DNA of 61,214 nucleotides from Bradyrhizobium elkanii WSM2783. GTDB lineage: Bacteria; Pseudomonadota; Alphaproteobacteria; Rhizobiales; Xanthobacteraceae. The DNA is taken from assembly GCF_000472865.1 (NCBI RefSeq), contig NZ_AXAP01000049.1, forward strand, positions 1 to 61,214, written 5' to 3'. Made by a program: the position numbers and the translations under genes. Positions 24,937 to 34,100 of this stretch are shown here, piece after piece; positions within the stretch are counted from its first letter, which is position 1; every line of letters starts with the position of its first letter. The notes beneath the pieces are model-generated. The model was given only the letters and a program-made list of their open reading frames with translations, had not been told where the DNA came from and made no database searches.

Positions 24937-25113
24937 ATGACAGACCCAAGGGGAGGCGGCAGCCGCCGCGGCGCGATTGCCGGTCTCTTGATTGCGGCCG
25001 CGATGCTGGCAGCGGGCTTGTGGCTGGCGCGCGAACTGACCGCGGCGAGCAAGATGCAGGACTGCCTGATGTCCGGGCGGACCAACTGCAACGTGATCCA
25101 GCCGGCGCAATAA
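24937..25113 (+). CDS. Small single-span membrane protein
   Basis: 58 residues: a short basic N-terminus (TDPRGGGSRRG), one membrane helix (AIAGLLIAAAMLAAGLWLA, about 13-31), then a short periplasmic-type tail with two Cys (MQDCLMSGRTNCNVIQ). A positive-inside start and two tail Cys suggest an inner-membrane anchor with a periplasmic disulfide. The length and pattern recur in this bacterial group, but no function is known. The start is the first ATG after an acceptable purine stretch. Confidence 0.6.
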   Translation: MTDPRGGGSRRGAIAGLLIAAAMLAAGLWLARELTAASKMQDCLMSGRTNCNVIQPAQ

Positions 25114-25149
25114 GCGGCGGGCGCCAGCGCTAAAACGCCGCGGGGCGAC

Positions 25150-25165
25150 TGTGATTCCGATCACA
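25150..25165. promoter_or_regulatory. CRP-type symmetric site TGTGA-N6-TCACA
   Basis: TGTGATTCCGATCACA has both perfect half sites of the CRP consensus and lies 55 bases before ATG 25220. Binding by a Crp/Fnr-family protein is an inference from consensus. Confidence 0.45.
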
Positions 25166-25219
25166 GGAAGAGGGGCGACGAGGTCCTATGCTCCGCGCAA
25201 ACTGAACAGGAACGATCGC

Positions 25220-25453
25220 ATGATCCACCAACTCTATAGCCGCAAGGGATTAGCGCTGCTGGCCGCCATCGTCGTGATCGGCCTTGGCGTGGCGCTCCTG
25301 TCAGCCGGCAGCCTCTCTCAGGAGACGGTGGCGAGCGCGGCGCTCGGGCCGGGGTGGCAATGCAGCCGCATCGCCTTTGTCATGACGACCTGTACCAGGG
25401 ATGCAAGGCCGGAGCGCGCGCGTGCGCATGCGGAGCAGCCGTCGCCCGGCTAG
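25220..25453 (+). CDS. Small exported or membrane-anchored protein
   Basis: 77 residues from ATG 25220 with AGGA ten bases upstream. A hydrophobic helix (GLALLAAIVVIGLGVALLSA, about 10-29) is followed by a hydrophilic region with two Cys (GPGWQCSRIAFVMTTCTRD) and a charged tail. Similar layout to the preceding small gene, which lies 106 bases upstream. A CRP-type site precedes it. No family recognised. Confidence 0.6.
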   Translation: MIHQLYSRKGLALLAAIVVIGLGVALLSAGSLSQETVASAALGPGWQCSRIAFVMTTCTRDARPERARAHAEQPSPG

Positions 25454-25830
25454 GCTTCCCGTTGACTGACAGGTCAGCGCGCATCACGTGTGACCGCCGC
25501 AACATAACCGCGGACGTGACCGCTATACCCTGAGATTCGCGCGGACCTTCCCGCGTTGGCGCGAGGCGGGCTTTCGTGGTCTAGTGCGTGCATTGCACGA
25601 AGCGACTGGCGTTCGACACTCTTGGAGTTTTCCGTCCGGTAAGCAGTGATTTGCGCCTCACGGGATGGCTGACCGCGATCGGCCGTCAGTGGTTGCGCTT
25701 ACCCATGCAAAGGCCGTGATCGTACGGACTTGCCCGTTATCGTTTCCTGACATCCAAATGCATTGTGCGGGGCATTCAATCCTCGTGATTGATTGCCGCG
25801 CGTTCACTCGTCATTCGGTTTGTCGGTTCA
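25454..25830. other. Intergenic region before the LuxR-type gene (377 bases)
   Basis: No convincing gene; a frame reading into the regulator lacks coding character. Two small symmetric sequences are visible: TCACGTGTGA near 25486 and CGTGCATTGCACG near 25587. The latter could be a regulator-binding site for the downstream LuxR-type gene. Confidence 0.35.
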
Positions 25831-26952
25831 ATGTCGCATCATCTGCTGAAGGCCATCGACGCCATCTATCAATCCGCGGCGGAGCCGTCGCATTGGCCGG
25901 TGGCCCTCCAGAGCATTGCCGATTGCCTCGACGATGTCGGCGCTATTCTGCTCTATGGCAGGGACGACGGAAGTTTTGGCGCCATCCAGTCCGCCTCGCT
26001 CGATGTGATCGCGGAAGAATACATGCGCGAGTGGACGTTTCGGGATATCCGCGCGATCCGTGCGCGCGAGCGCGGCTATTTCTTCAATCGTGATGTCCTG
26101 ACCGACCGTGACGTCGTCTCCGACGAGGACATCGCAACCGACCCCTTCTATTCCGAGCTGCTTCGGAAACACGGCCTGAAATATTTCGCCGCCGCAACGG
26201 TCTCGCCGGATGCGAAGATCGAGGTGGCGATGAGCATCCAGCGCGCGAGCAGCAAGCCGGTCTATAGCGACGCCGAGCTCGATCTCGTGGCCCAGCTCGG
26301 CCGTCACGTCGAGCGCTCGCTTCGCCTTGGCATTCGCCTGATGGACTCCGAACTAAGCAAGCTCGGCCTCGGCGCCGCGCTCGCGAGGTTGGGAACCGGG
26401 GTCTTTGTGCTCGATTCGGTCGGCCGCGTGATCTTCTCCAACCCTAAGGCGGAGTCGCTGCTCGGGGATGGGCTCGAGATCGTGGAGGAGAAGCTTGCCG
26501 CGGGATCGCTCGCGCTGAATTCGCCGGCCTCCGCGGCGATGAAACGTCTCGCGGCGTACCGCGCCGAGGATGTTCTGGCTGGCGAAAAGCCGATCATCGT
26601 GCACCGGCGGACGTCGGGACGGCCGCTTGCGCTCTATGTCCTGCCGGTCTCGATGGCGGCCAACAGCATCAACCAGTTCCTGACCCAGGCCAGGCTGCTC
26701 ATCCTTGTCGTCGACCCCGACAACAGCAGCCCACCGGACCCGTCGCTGATCCGCGATGTGCTCGGCCTGACGCTGGGCGAGGCGAGGGTGACGGCGCTGG
26801 TCGGCACCGGCCAGTCGCCGCGCGACGCCGCCGACAAGCTCGGCATCACCGAGGAGAGCGCCCGGACCATCCTCAAGCGCGTGTTCTCGAAGGTAGGCGT
26901 GTCGCGGCAAGGCGAACTGGCGGCGCTACTGGCGCGGCTGGTGCTCAGATAG
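25831..26952 (+). CDS. LuxR-type transcriptional regulator with sensory N-terminus
   Basis: 373 residues. The C-terminal LuxR/GerE helix-turn-helix (LTLGEARVTALV, then SPRDAADKLGITEESARTILKRVFSKVGV, about 312-358) is clear. The middle segment (GTGVFVLDSVGRVIFSNPKAESLL) is PAS-like, and the N-terminal 180 residues look like a helical/GAF-type sensing region. It is not an AHL receptor of the usual size, and no luxI is nearby. ATG 25831 gives the typical SHHLLKAIDAIYQSA start. It is an orphan regulator; target unknown. Confidence 0.85.
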   Translation: MSHHLLKAIDAIYQSAAEPSHWPVALQSIADCLDDVGAILLYGRDDGSFGAIQSASLDVIAEEYMREWTFRDIRAIRARERGYFFNRDVLTDRDVVSDEDIATDPFYSELLRKHGLKYFAAATVSPDAKIEVAMSIQRASSKPVYSDAELDLVAQLGRHVERSLRLGIRLMDSELSKLGLGAALARLGTGVFVLDSVGRVIFSNPKAESLLGDGLEIVEEKLAAGSLALNSPASAAMKRLAAYRAEDVLAGEKPIIVHRRTSGRPLALYVLPVSMAANSINQFLTQARLLILVVDPDNSSPPDPSLIRDVLGLTLGEARVTALVGTGQSPRDAADKLGITEESARTILKRVFSKVGVSRQGELAALLARLVLR

Positions 26953-27278
26953 CACGGTTGCCGGCGCAAGACCCAGCAGACAGGCCGTATCGCCCTCGAA
27001 CGCCAGAGAAAATCACCGGACAGTTCCCATTTGGGGAATGTCGGCGCGCCCGCGACCGGTGAAGAGATCAGGCTGACCGACGGTCTGGTGAGGCGGGCGC
27101 CAGCAGCGCCTCACCTCCGACGATGGCAACGAGACCAAGCTTTGGGAATTGGCGCGCCCGGGTTTTGCTCGGGGCGTGGTTGGCGGGGCCAAACCACGCG
27201 GCGGCATTGATCTTCGCCGCTCGCGTCAGCTCTGCCCCAATTCAGACCATTGTTCCAGGGCCGAAAACGGCGGCGAAT
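26953..27278. other. Intergenic region, no supported gene
   Basis: Short frames here have Pro/Arg-rich translations, no ribosome-binding site and no domain. Nothing convincing was seen. Confidence 0.4.
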
Positions 27279-27419
27279 TCACCGGCAGGACATTCCGGCT
27301 TCCATCTCGCCCCAGAAGCCGCACTGCGTGGCGGGCCTTGCGTGCAGTTCGTTCCGGAGTACCAACAGGCAGGCCCCCACGAGAAGGGCGGCCGAGAGCG
27401 TGACAAGCAGTTTTCGCAT
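27279..27419 (-). CDS. Tiny signal-peptide protein (46 aa)
   Basis: ATG 27419 starts RKLLVTLSAALLVGACLLVL, a basic start plus hydrophobic helix ending near a Cys (VGAC resembles a lipobox), then a short tail with two more Cys (ATQCGFWGEMEAGMSCR). GGA lies seven bases upstream. The frame extends further upstream but without coding character. A small lipoprotein or membrane-anchored peptide is likely; function unknown. Confidence 0.45.
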   Translation of the reverse strand: MRKLLVTLSAALLVGACLLVLRNELHARPATQCGFWGEMEAGMSCR

Positions 27420-27562
27420 CGAGTTCCAGTGAATCGCGGACGGGAATCTGCGAGCCGCCTTAAGGCATGCCGGCGACGCCAGCAAGGCGCGCTGGACGCA
27501 AACCTGCCCATCTTCTCTGGCCGCCAATAACCGGCAGCCCGCCTATCCACCCGAACAGGGGG

Positions 27563-27829
27563 CTACGCCGTTGCCGTCAGTTGGCCCAGGCGGTCGCTCA
27601 GCGCCCGGATGGTCGATTTGAGATTGTCCCGTCGCGTCGAGAGCGTTCTGGCGAGCAGCGGATATCGCGGGTCCGCAGCGTTGCTGACCCCTCCGGAGGC
27701 TTCCTCCGTCGCGATATCGCAATCGAGGATCCGGACAGACCTTTGCAGATCCTCGAGCATCGTCTGGATGACGAGGACGTCACGTAACGCGGTGATGCTG
27801 GAATTCCCAGTCTGAGACGCGGCACCCAT
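27563..27829 (-). CDS. Small helical hypothetical protein
   Basis: 88 residues from ATG 27829, chosen because GGGAG lies eight bases upstream; ATG 27835 and TTG 27853 are alternatives. Mostly helical: ITALRDVLVIQTMLEDLQRSV, then PRYPLLARTLSTRRDNL and STIRALSDRLGQL. No signal or membrane segment. No family recognised. Confidence 0.5.
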   Translation of the reverse strand: MGAASQTGNSSITALRDVLVIQTMLEDLQRSVRILDCDIATEEASGGVSNAADPRYPLLARTLSTRRDNLKSTIRALSDRLGQLTATA

Positions 27830-28158
27830 GGGCATTGCTCCCGCTTGATCCAACTCGGCGCAGCCTCGTCGGGGGCTGCAGTGTCGGAGCAGCGATTAGC
27901 AAGACCTTTGCCAAATTCGGCAACCAGGGATTAACCATGCCAAAGCGCCTCCCGCGTGCCTCTCCAGCGGTCGTGCGAGCCGCGGAGCCTTGCCCCGGAA
28001 GACGTCTCGCCCGAGCGCGCTACTCATCAAACGGCCCCAGGGTGCGCTGGGGCCGCCAACCTTGGAGGTTTTCCTCCGGCCGGTGGGGGTAGGGGGCGTT
28101 CGACCGGAGGCTGGGATTCGACGCTGGCCCCGCGGTTTCGTTCCTCGCCCGCCGGACA
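27830..28158. other. Region downstream of the H-NS-like gene, with a GC hairpin
   Basis: No supported gene. A strong hairpin is present: CGGCCCCAG (28032-28040) pairs with CTGGGGCCG (28047-28055) around six bases. Read on the minus strand it is followed by TTTGA, so it may be a weak terminator for the H-NS-like gene that ends about 100 bases before it. Confidence 0.4.
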
Positions 28159-28497
28159 CTACCTGCCGATGCGCGCCAGGCGGCCGGCGATCCGGCTCTT
28201 TTTCCGCACCTTGATTCTGAAATCCTCGATCCGTTTTCCCAACCTCAGCTGCGCGACCAGCCACCGCGGCTTCTTGCCTCGACCAGCCCAGGTTTCTGAT
28301 GGCTGAGCAGGATTACGGTACTTGGGCTGTATCTCCGGATATGGCCGACGCGCCGAAGCGGGGACCCGCAGCTTCTTCAGACGATCTTCCAACTGCGCCT
28401 TCATCGACAGAATCTTCTGTCGCAGGACGCCAGCGAGTTCGACACGCAACGTCCACAGACGGTCAGAACTCATCCGCTTGAGTTCGGTTCGTCTCAT
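28159..28497 (-). CDS. H-NS-family nucleoid protein
   Basis: 112 residues. An N-terminal helical dimerisation region (SSDRLWTLRVELAGVL and LSMKAQLEDRLKKL) is followed by the C-terminal DNA-contact motif: KYRNPAQPSETWAGRGKKPRWL, the TWAGRG.KPRW signature of H-NS/BpH3-type proteins. A basic tail (RIKVRKKSRIAGRLARI) extends beyond it. H-NS-like proteins silence A+T-rich, often acquired DNA. GGAG precedes ATG 28497. It is surrounded by small genes of unknown function and lower-G+C stretches. Confidence 0.85.
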   Translation of the reverse strand: MRRTELKRMSSDRLWTLRVELAGVLRQKILSMKAQLEDRLKKLRVPASARRPYPEIQPKYRNPAQPSETWAGRGKKPRWLVAQLRLGKRIEDFRIKVRKKSRIAGRLARIGR

Positions 28498-28752
28498 GAC
28501 ATGACTCCATCACGATCCCAACCTCATAATGATCGCTCATTATCCACCCGCCTCCCGCTGGGTACGCTGCGACAAAACGTGCCTCAACAATGACGAATCC
28601 GTGTAAGGGCGCATCATCGTCTGCAAGATGATTTGATGATCAAATTCGTACCTTGCGAACCGCTCTGCGGCCGTCGCGCAATTGCGCAAGAAAGCGACCA
28701 TCGATATCAATCGGTGTAGCGGCGCCCCCTCTCAGCTCATGATTCTTTCGCG

Positions 28753-29223
28753 ATGGCTCATCAACTGTTGTTCCTGTGCACAGGCAATTATTACCGCAGC
28801 CGGTTTGCAGAAGAGCTATTCAATCACCGCGCAGGGCTGGCCGAGTTGAACTGGCGCGCCTTCTCGAAAGGGGCCGCGGAAAGAGGATCGCCCGACAATG
28901 TCGGCCCAATGTCGCCTTTCGCTCTCGATGGTCTCCAGGCGAGGGGCGTCCGGCCGGTCGGAAACTTGCGGTACCCTCAACCCTGTACCCTGCCTGACCT
29001 GGAGAGCGCGGATCTCATCATCGCGCTGAAGGAAGCAGAGCATCGGCCGCTCATCGAACGGCGTTTTCCGGAGATGGCGGACAGGGTGGGATACTGGCAT
29101 GTGGACGACGTGGACGTCGCCAAGCCTGCCATTGCCCTGGCCTTGATCGACCACCTCGTCGCAGATCTATTGGGCTCGCTTTCGGACGCGCGTCATAACC
29201 GCAATCCAGAGCTTCGGTTCTGA
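28753..29223 (+). CDS. Low-molecular-weight phosphatase family protein
   Basis: 156 residues. The P-loop CTGNYYRSR at residues 9-17 fits C-x5-R-S of low-molecular-weight protein-tyrosine phosphatases and ArsC-type reductases (LLFLCTGNYYRS follows the first beta strand). The usual C-terminal DP pair is replaced by a DDVDVAKP segment that may carry the general acid. Two Tyr in the loop and loss of the Pro after RS are unusual. It could act on phosphotyrosine or be a divergent regulatory relative. Its TGA lies within a perfect hairpin shared with the convergent neighbour. Confidence 0.75.
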   Translation: MAHQLLFLCTGNYYRSRFAEELFNHRAGLAELNWRAFSKGAAERGSPDNVGPMSPFALDGLQARGVRPVGNLRYPQPCTLPDLESADLIIALKEAEHRPLIERRFPEMADRVGYWHVDDVDVAKPAIALALIDHLVADLLGSLSDARHNRNPELRF

Positions 29224-29244
29224 TTCCATCAGAACCGAAGCTCT
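29208..29244. terminator. Bidirectional 16-bp hairpin spanning two stop codons
   Basis: AGAGCTTCGGTTCTGA (29208-29223) pairs perfectly with TCAGAACCGAAGCTCT (29229-29244) around the loop TTCCA. The phosphatase gene's TGA (29221-29223) and the convergent gene's TAG (29243-29245) fall at the stem ends. There is no T-tract, so it may act as a barrier or RNA-stability element rather than a classic terminator. Confidence 0.6.
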
Positions 29245-29446
29245 AGTGCGCGCTCCGCCTGGCCTTGGTCGTTCTCTGCTGCCGGTAAGCCTTGAATTGA
29301 GTCAATATCTGCTGCGGATTTAGTTTTTCCGCTTGCCTGACCTGCTCTCTCAACCATTCCAACTCGGCGAGCTGTTCGAGTAGATCAGGTGAAAATAGTT
29401 CCAATAATGATCGTCGGTTCCTGGAAATCCGGAGCTTCTGCCGCAA
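29243..29446 (-). CDS. Small helical hypothetical protein, TTG start
   Basis: 67 residues: a basic start (RQKLRISRNRRSLL), then a Leu-rich helix (LFSPDLLEQLAELEWLREQVRQAEKL), QQILTQFKAYRQQ and a basic end. TTG 29446 has GGGAG nine bases upstream. The regular heptad-like leucines give it coding character. G+C is lower than in housekeeping genes nearby. No family recognised. Confidence 0.5.
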   Translation of the reverse strand: MRQKLRISRNRRSLLELFSPDLLEQLAELEWLREQVRQAEKLNPQQILTQFKAYRQQRTTKARRSAH

Positions 29447-29828
29447 TTACGCAACTCCCATACGCACGCGTGCATTCTCTGGATACCTTTTACGCTGAGC
29501 GGTGATCGCGATATATCCGGGAAACCACTGCCACTACTTAAGGCTGAGATTCCGCGTTGCAGCGACCGGATCGAACAGCATGAAGACCAGGACTTGAGTG
29601 CCGTTGCCAAGTTGCCGGGGCTCCGTCACCGAGGCGGCGACACCACGCCGGCGGTTTATCGACCCCGTCGAACAGGCGCAGGATCGGTGGGCGTCAGGAA
29701 GACCACGTCGCGGGTCTCCGCCTGGATCCCAGCGTCATGTTTTTACTGTTATTTTCAGCTCTGCCATGCTGGCGGCAGGTCCACGATTATATTATTGAAA
29801 GGCTCGATGGCCGATACCGCGCCAAGAC
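29447..29828. other. Gap before the tRNA gene, no supported gene
   Basis: About 380 bases. Short frames on both strands are interrupted and lack ribosome-binding sites. It must contain the promoter of the tRNA gene. Confidence 0.4.
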
Positions 29829-29905
29829 GGTCCCATAGCTCAACTGGATAGAGTAGCGGATTTCTACTCCGCGGGTTGCAGGTTCGAATCCTGCTGGGAT
29901 CGCCA
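29829..29905 (+). tRNA. tRNA-Arg, anticodon TCT
   Basis: 77 bases with encoded CCA. The acceptor GGTCCCA pairs with TGGGATC (one G-T wobble). The D-arm region AGCTCAACTGGATAGAGT is canonical. The anticodon stem GCGGA/TCCGC encloses TTTCTAC, giving anticodon TCT (reads AGA), and the T-arm contains GGTTCGAATCC. AGA is rare in high-G+C genomes, and tRNA-Arg genes are frequent integration sites for islands, but no duplicated 3' end was seen in this window. Confidence 0.97.
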
Positions 29906-30175
29906 TTCGCCGAATCACCCGCTGCCATCTTCACCACCACAGTCCAGTCAGGGCTGACGGCAGCCTCCTTGAAATCAGACAGGCGGGCCTCGCAATCCCC
30001 GAGATGCGACCGGCCAGGGCAGGCCCGCAGGGCCAACCGAATTGCAGCGCCGACGCAATCTCCCTCGCACAGATGAGGGCCGCGACCGTAATTCGCACAC
30101 GGTCGAATTGTTTCCAAATGTTTCTGACAGTAGGGAGATGAGCACTGCCGAGAAAAGCTTGGACGGGAGGGGTCG
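29906..30175. other. Gap after the tRNA gene
   Basis: A minus-strand frame runs through here into the tRNA, with a Cys-rich start (CSSPYCQKHLETIRPC). Its second half merely translates the tRNA complement. A short genuine peptide in 29930-30150 cannot be excluded but is not supported. Confidence 0.3.
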
Positions 30176-30835
30176 ATGACCTTGATGCAGAGAGTAAAAC
30201 GCAAGCTGTTCCCGCCCCGCGAAGTCATCGAGGGCTATGAGAGCGAGGAGTTGGTCGAGACGATCTTCAACAAGACCATTGCTTACGATCCTACCGGCGA
30301 CTGGCCGCTGGTGACCGGGATCAATTCAGTGCTCGATTTCGGAGGCGGTGCCGGCCTGCATTACAAGCTCGCCCGCAAGCAGGCGCCGGACATCCGCTGG
30401 GCGGTGGTGGAAACGCCGGCCATGGCGCGCCGCGCGCGTCAGTTGGCGACCAATCGGCTGATGTTCTTCAGCGATATCCGCGAAGCCGCCGACTGGCTCG
30501 GAGACATCGAGCTGATGCACTCGAACGGCGCCATCCAATACGTCCCGGAAGCAATCGAGACCGTCCGCACTTTGTGTGCCACGCGGCCGGCGGCGATGGC
30601 ATGGTATCGCGTGCCGATCAGCGACGCCAATGCCAAGGCAGAGGTGCAGACATCCTTCCTCAGCGACAATGGACCGGGAGCGCTGCCGACGTCGAAGGAC
30701 AAGCTCGTCAAGTACGCCAGGAACTGGATTCCGGCGCAATCATTCCTCGCCGCGCACGAGGGCTATCGCGTCGCCGAGCACGGTCCGGATCCGCGCGAGC
30801 ACGGCACCCAGCAATTCCGCTTCGTTCGACACTAA
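30176..30835 (+). CDS. TIGR04325-like methyltransferase
   Basis: 219 residues. The SAM-binding Rossmann motif SVLDFGGGAGLHYKL (about 50-64) is followed by RWAVVETPAMARRARQ, FFSDIREA and MHSNGAIQYV, the layout of the TIGR04325 (LIC12133-type) methyltransferase family often found in polysaccharide loci. ATG 30176 has GGGAGG nine bases upstream. It stands alone between a tRNA gene and the A2M gene; acceptor unknown. Confidence 0.8.
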   Translation: MTLMQRVKRKLFPPREVIEGYESEELVETIFNKTIAYDPTGDWPLVTGINSVLDFGGGAGLHYKLARKQAPDIRWAVVETPAMARRARQLATNRLMFFSDIREAADWLGDIELMHSNGAIQYVPEAIETVRTLCATRPAAMAWYRVPISDANAKAEVQTSFLSDNGPGALPTSKDKLVKYARNWIPAQSFLAAHEGYRVAEHGPDPREHGTQQFRFVRH

Positions 30836-30856
30836 GGCTGGGTACCCGCCCAGCCT
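30835..30856 (+). terminator. Hairpin after the methyltransferase gene
   Basis: AGGCTGGG (30835-30842, starting in the TAA) pairs with CCCAGCCT (30849-30856). A T-run (GATTTTTCTG) comes only about 20 bases later, so termination is plausible but not canonical. Confidence 0.45.
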
Positions 30857-31122
30857 GCCGATGCGAAAGATCCGATTTTTCTGCAACCCGATCCGAACCA
30901 TTTTCTCGTATCGGGCGACAAAGGCGTGCGGGTGGAGCGCGGGTTGCGGTCCACGGTCACCGCCTGCCGTGCCGGCGCTCCGCCGGTTGGGCAATAACGA
31001 CTGGTTTGGCAATGCCTGTTTGCGACTTCTTCGCTACGTTGTTTCCGCGCCATCAGTCTGTCACCTTTTCGCGCCGTTTTATTCGTCACGCGGCGTTCGT
31101 TCGCCGCCCCGGGAGATCCGTC

Positions 31123-34100
31123 ATGATTGGTTTGGTTCGTGTCGCAGCTTTTTGCGCAGCGCTGGCGCTTGGCCTCGCGACGGCGCAGGCGGCTGACAAG
31201 GCGTTCAAGCGCGACGACCTTGCCGATTCCGCGATCAAGCTGGAGGCGCAGATCAAGAGCGAGGCGGGGCCGGTCGCCAAGAGCACGGCGACGCTAAAGA
31301 CCGATGCGGATGCCGCCTTCCGCCGCGCCGACTTCCGCTCCGGCTTGCAGATCCTCGGCCAGATCGCCGCCACCACGCCGGAGGACAGCAACAACTGGCT
31401 GCGGCTCGCCCGCACCATCTTCCAGATCCGCACGTCGACCTCGAGCGAGCAGACCTTCCTGCTCGAGCGCGCCTCGACCGCCGCCTACATCGCCTACCAG
31501 CGTGCTGGCAACCAGGCAGAGGAGGCCGATGCGCTGGCCGTTCTCGGCCGGGCATTTTCGGATCGCAAACTGTGGCGGCCGGCGCTCGATGCGCTCCGGA
31601 TGTCGCTCGACATGCGCGAGGTCGCCGAGGTCCGCGGCCAATATGAGAAGATGCGCGACGAGCATGGCTTCCGGCTGCTCGACTACAGCGTGGATTCCGA
31701 TGGCGCCACGCCGCGGGCATGCTTCCAGTTCTCCGAGGAATTGGCCAAGCGCGTCGATTTCGCGCCGTTCGTGGCGCTTGCCGGCAACGACAAGCCGGCG
31801 CTCACCACCGAGGGCAAGCAGCTCTGCGTCGACGGGCTGAAGCACGGCGAGCGCTACAACATCAACCTGCGCGCCGGCCTGCCGTCGACCGTGAAAGAGG
31901 TGCTGCCGAAGTCGGCCGAGTTCAACATCTATGTCCGCGACCGCAAGCCGTTTGTGCGCTTCACCGGTCGCGCCTATGTGCTGCCGCGCGCCGGCCAGCG
32001 CGGCATCCCCGTGGTCAGCGTCAACACGCCGGCCGTCACCATCAACGTGTTCCGGATCGGCGACCGCAACCTGATCAACACGGTGATCGACAGCGACTTC
32101 CAGCGCACGCTGAGCAGCTACCAGCTCTCCGACCTCGGCGACCAGCGCGGCATGAAGGTCTGGTCCGGCGAACTCGCGACCGCGACCACGCTCAACCAGG
32201 ACGTTGTCACCGCGTTCCCGGTCGACCAGGCGCTCGGCGACCTGCAGCCCGGCGTCTATGTCATGACCGCCGCCGCCAAGGGGCCGAGCAGCGATGATGA
32301 CGGCACGCTGGCGACGCAATGGTTCATCGTCTCCGACTTGGGGCTGTCGGCGTTCTCCGGCAATGACGGCATCCATGTCTTCGTCAATTCGCTGGCGTCC
32401 ACCGAGCCGGTCGCGAAAGTCGAAGTGAAGCTGGTCGCCCGCAACAACGAGATCCTGGCCACGCGCAAGACCGATGAGACTGGCCACGTGCTGTTCGAAG
32501 CCGGGCTGGCGCGCGGCGAGGGCGGCCTGTCGCCGGCGCTGCTGACCGTGATGAGCGAGAAGGCGGACTATGCGTTCCTGAGCCTCAAGTCCAACGCGTT
32601 CGATCTGACCGATCGTGGTGTCGCAGGTCGCGCGGTGCCCTCGGGCGCCGATGCCTTCGTCTATGCCGAGCGCGGCGTCTACCGCTCCAACGAGACCGTC
32701 TATCTGACCGCGCTCTTGCGGGACGGGCAGGGCAACGCCATGACCGGCGGCCCGCTGACGCTCGTCATCGAGCGTCCCGACGGCGTTGAATTCCGCCGCG
32801 CCGTGCTGCCCGACCAGGGCGCCGGCGGCCGCACCATGGCCGTCGCGCTCAATTCGGCGGTGCCGACCGGCACCTGGCGCGTGCGTGCGTTCACCGATCC
32901 GAAGGGCTCTTCGGTCGGCGAGACCACCTTCATGGTCGAGGACTACATCCCCGAGCGGATCGAATTCGACCTGACCGCCAAGGACAAGGTCATCAAAGCT
33001 GAAGTTCCAGTGGAACTTAAGGTCGACGGTCATTTCCTTTACGGCGCGCCGGCGTCCGGGCTGCAGCTCGAAGGCGACATGCTGGTGACGACGGCGGCCT
33101 CGGGGCGTCCCGGCTATCCCGGCTACCAGTTTGGCGTCGCCGACGAAGAGAGCGCCAGCAATGAGCGCACCCCGATCGAGAACCTGCCGGAGTCGGACGC
33201 CAAGGGCACGGCCGTCTTCCCGGTGAAGCTGGAGAAGGCGCCGACCTCGACCCGGCCGCAGGAAGCGCAGATCTTCGTCCGCATGGCGGAGACCGGCGGT
33301 CGCTCGGTTGAGCGCAAGATCGTGCTCCCGGTGGCACCGGCGAGTTCGCTGATCGGCATCAAGCCGCTATTCGGCGACAAGAGCGTGGCCGAGGGCGACA
33401 AGGCCGAGTTCGACGTCGTATTCGTCGATCCCGACAGCAAGCAGCTCGCGCGCAACGGTCTGCGCTACGAACTCCTGAAGATCGAGTCGCGCTACCAATG
33501 GTACCGCCAGGGCTCGTCCTGGGATTTTGAACCCGTGAAGTCGACCAGCCGTGTCGCCGATGGCGATGTCAATCTCGCCGCCGACAAGCCGTCGCGGCTG
33601 TCGTTCGCGCCGCAGCCGGGCCGCTACCGCCTCGACGTCAAGTCCAGCGATGCCGACGGCCCGCTGACCTCGGTGCAGTTCGATATCGGCTGGTATTCCG
33701 ACGGCAGCGCCGACACGCCGGATTTGTTGGAGACCTCGATCGACAAGCCGGAATACCAGTCCGGCGACACCATGGTTGTGTCCGTCAACGCCCGTTCGGC
33801 GGGGCGGCTGACCGTGAACGTGCTCGGCGATCGCCTGCTGACGACGCAGACCGTTGACGTCAAGGAAGGCACGCAGCAGGTCAGGCTCACCGTCGGCAAG
33901 GACTGGGGCACCGGCGCTTATGTGATGACGACCTTGCGCCGTCCGCTCGATACCGCCGCGCAGCGCATGCCGGGCCGCGCGATCGGCCTGAAATGGTTTG
34001 GTATCGACAAAAAGGCTCGCACGCTCGCGGTGACGCTCTCGCCGCCGTCGCTGGTGCGGCCGGGCTCGGCGTTGAATATCCCGGTCAAGCTCGACGGGCT

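Noticed and set aside
28631..28646. TTTGATGATCAAA palindrome as a FixK box
   Set aside because: The half sites are separated by three bases instead of six, so the spacing does not fit an FNR/FixK dimer.
29829..30175. Attachment site of an island at tRNA-Arg
   Set aside because: No second copy of the tRNA 3' end and no integrase gene are present in the window.
29755..30228. 157-codon minus-strand frame overlapping the tRNA
   Set aside because: Its text GDPSRIRTCNPRSRNPLLYP is the well-known false translation of a tRNA gene's complement. Only the part beyond the tRNA could be coding, and it lacks support.
30574..31122. Upstream extension of the alpha-2-macroglobulin frame
   Set aside because: It overlaps the methyltransferase gene in another frame, and the signal peptide and ribosome-binding site place the start at 31123.
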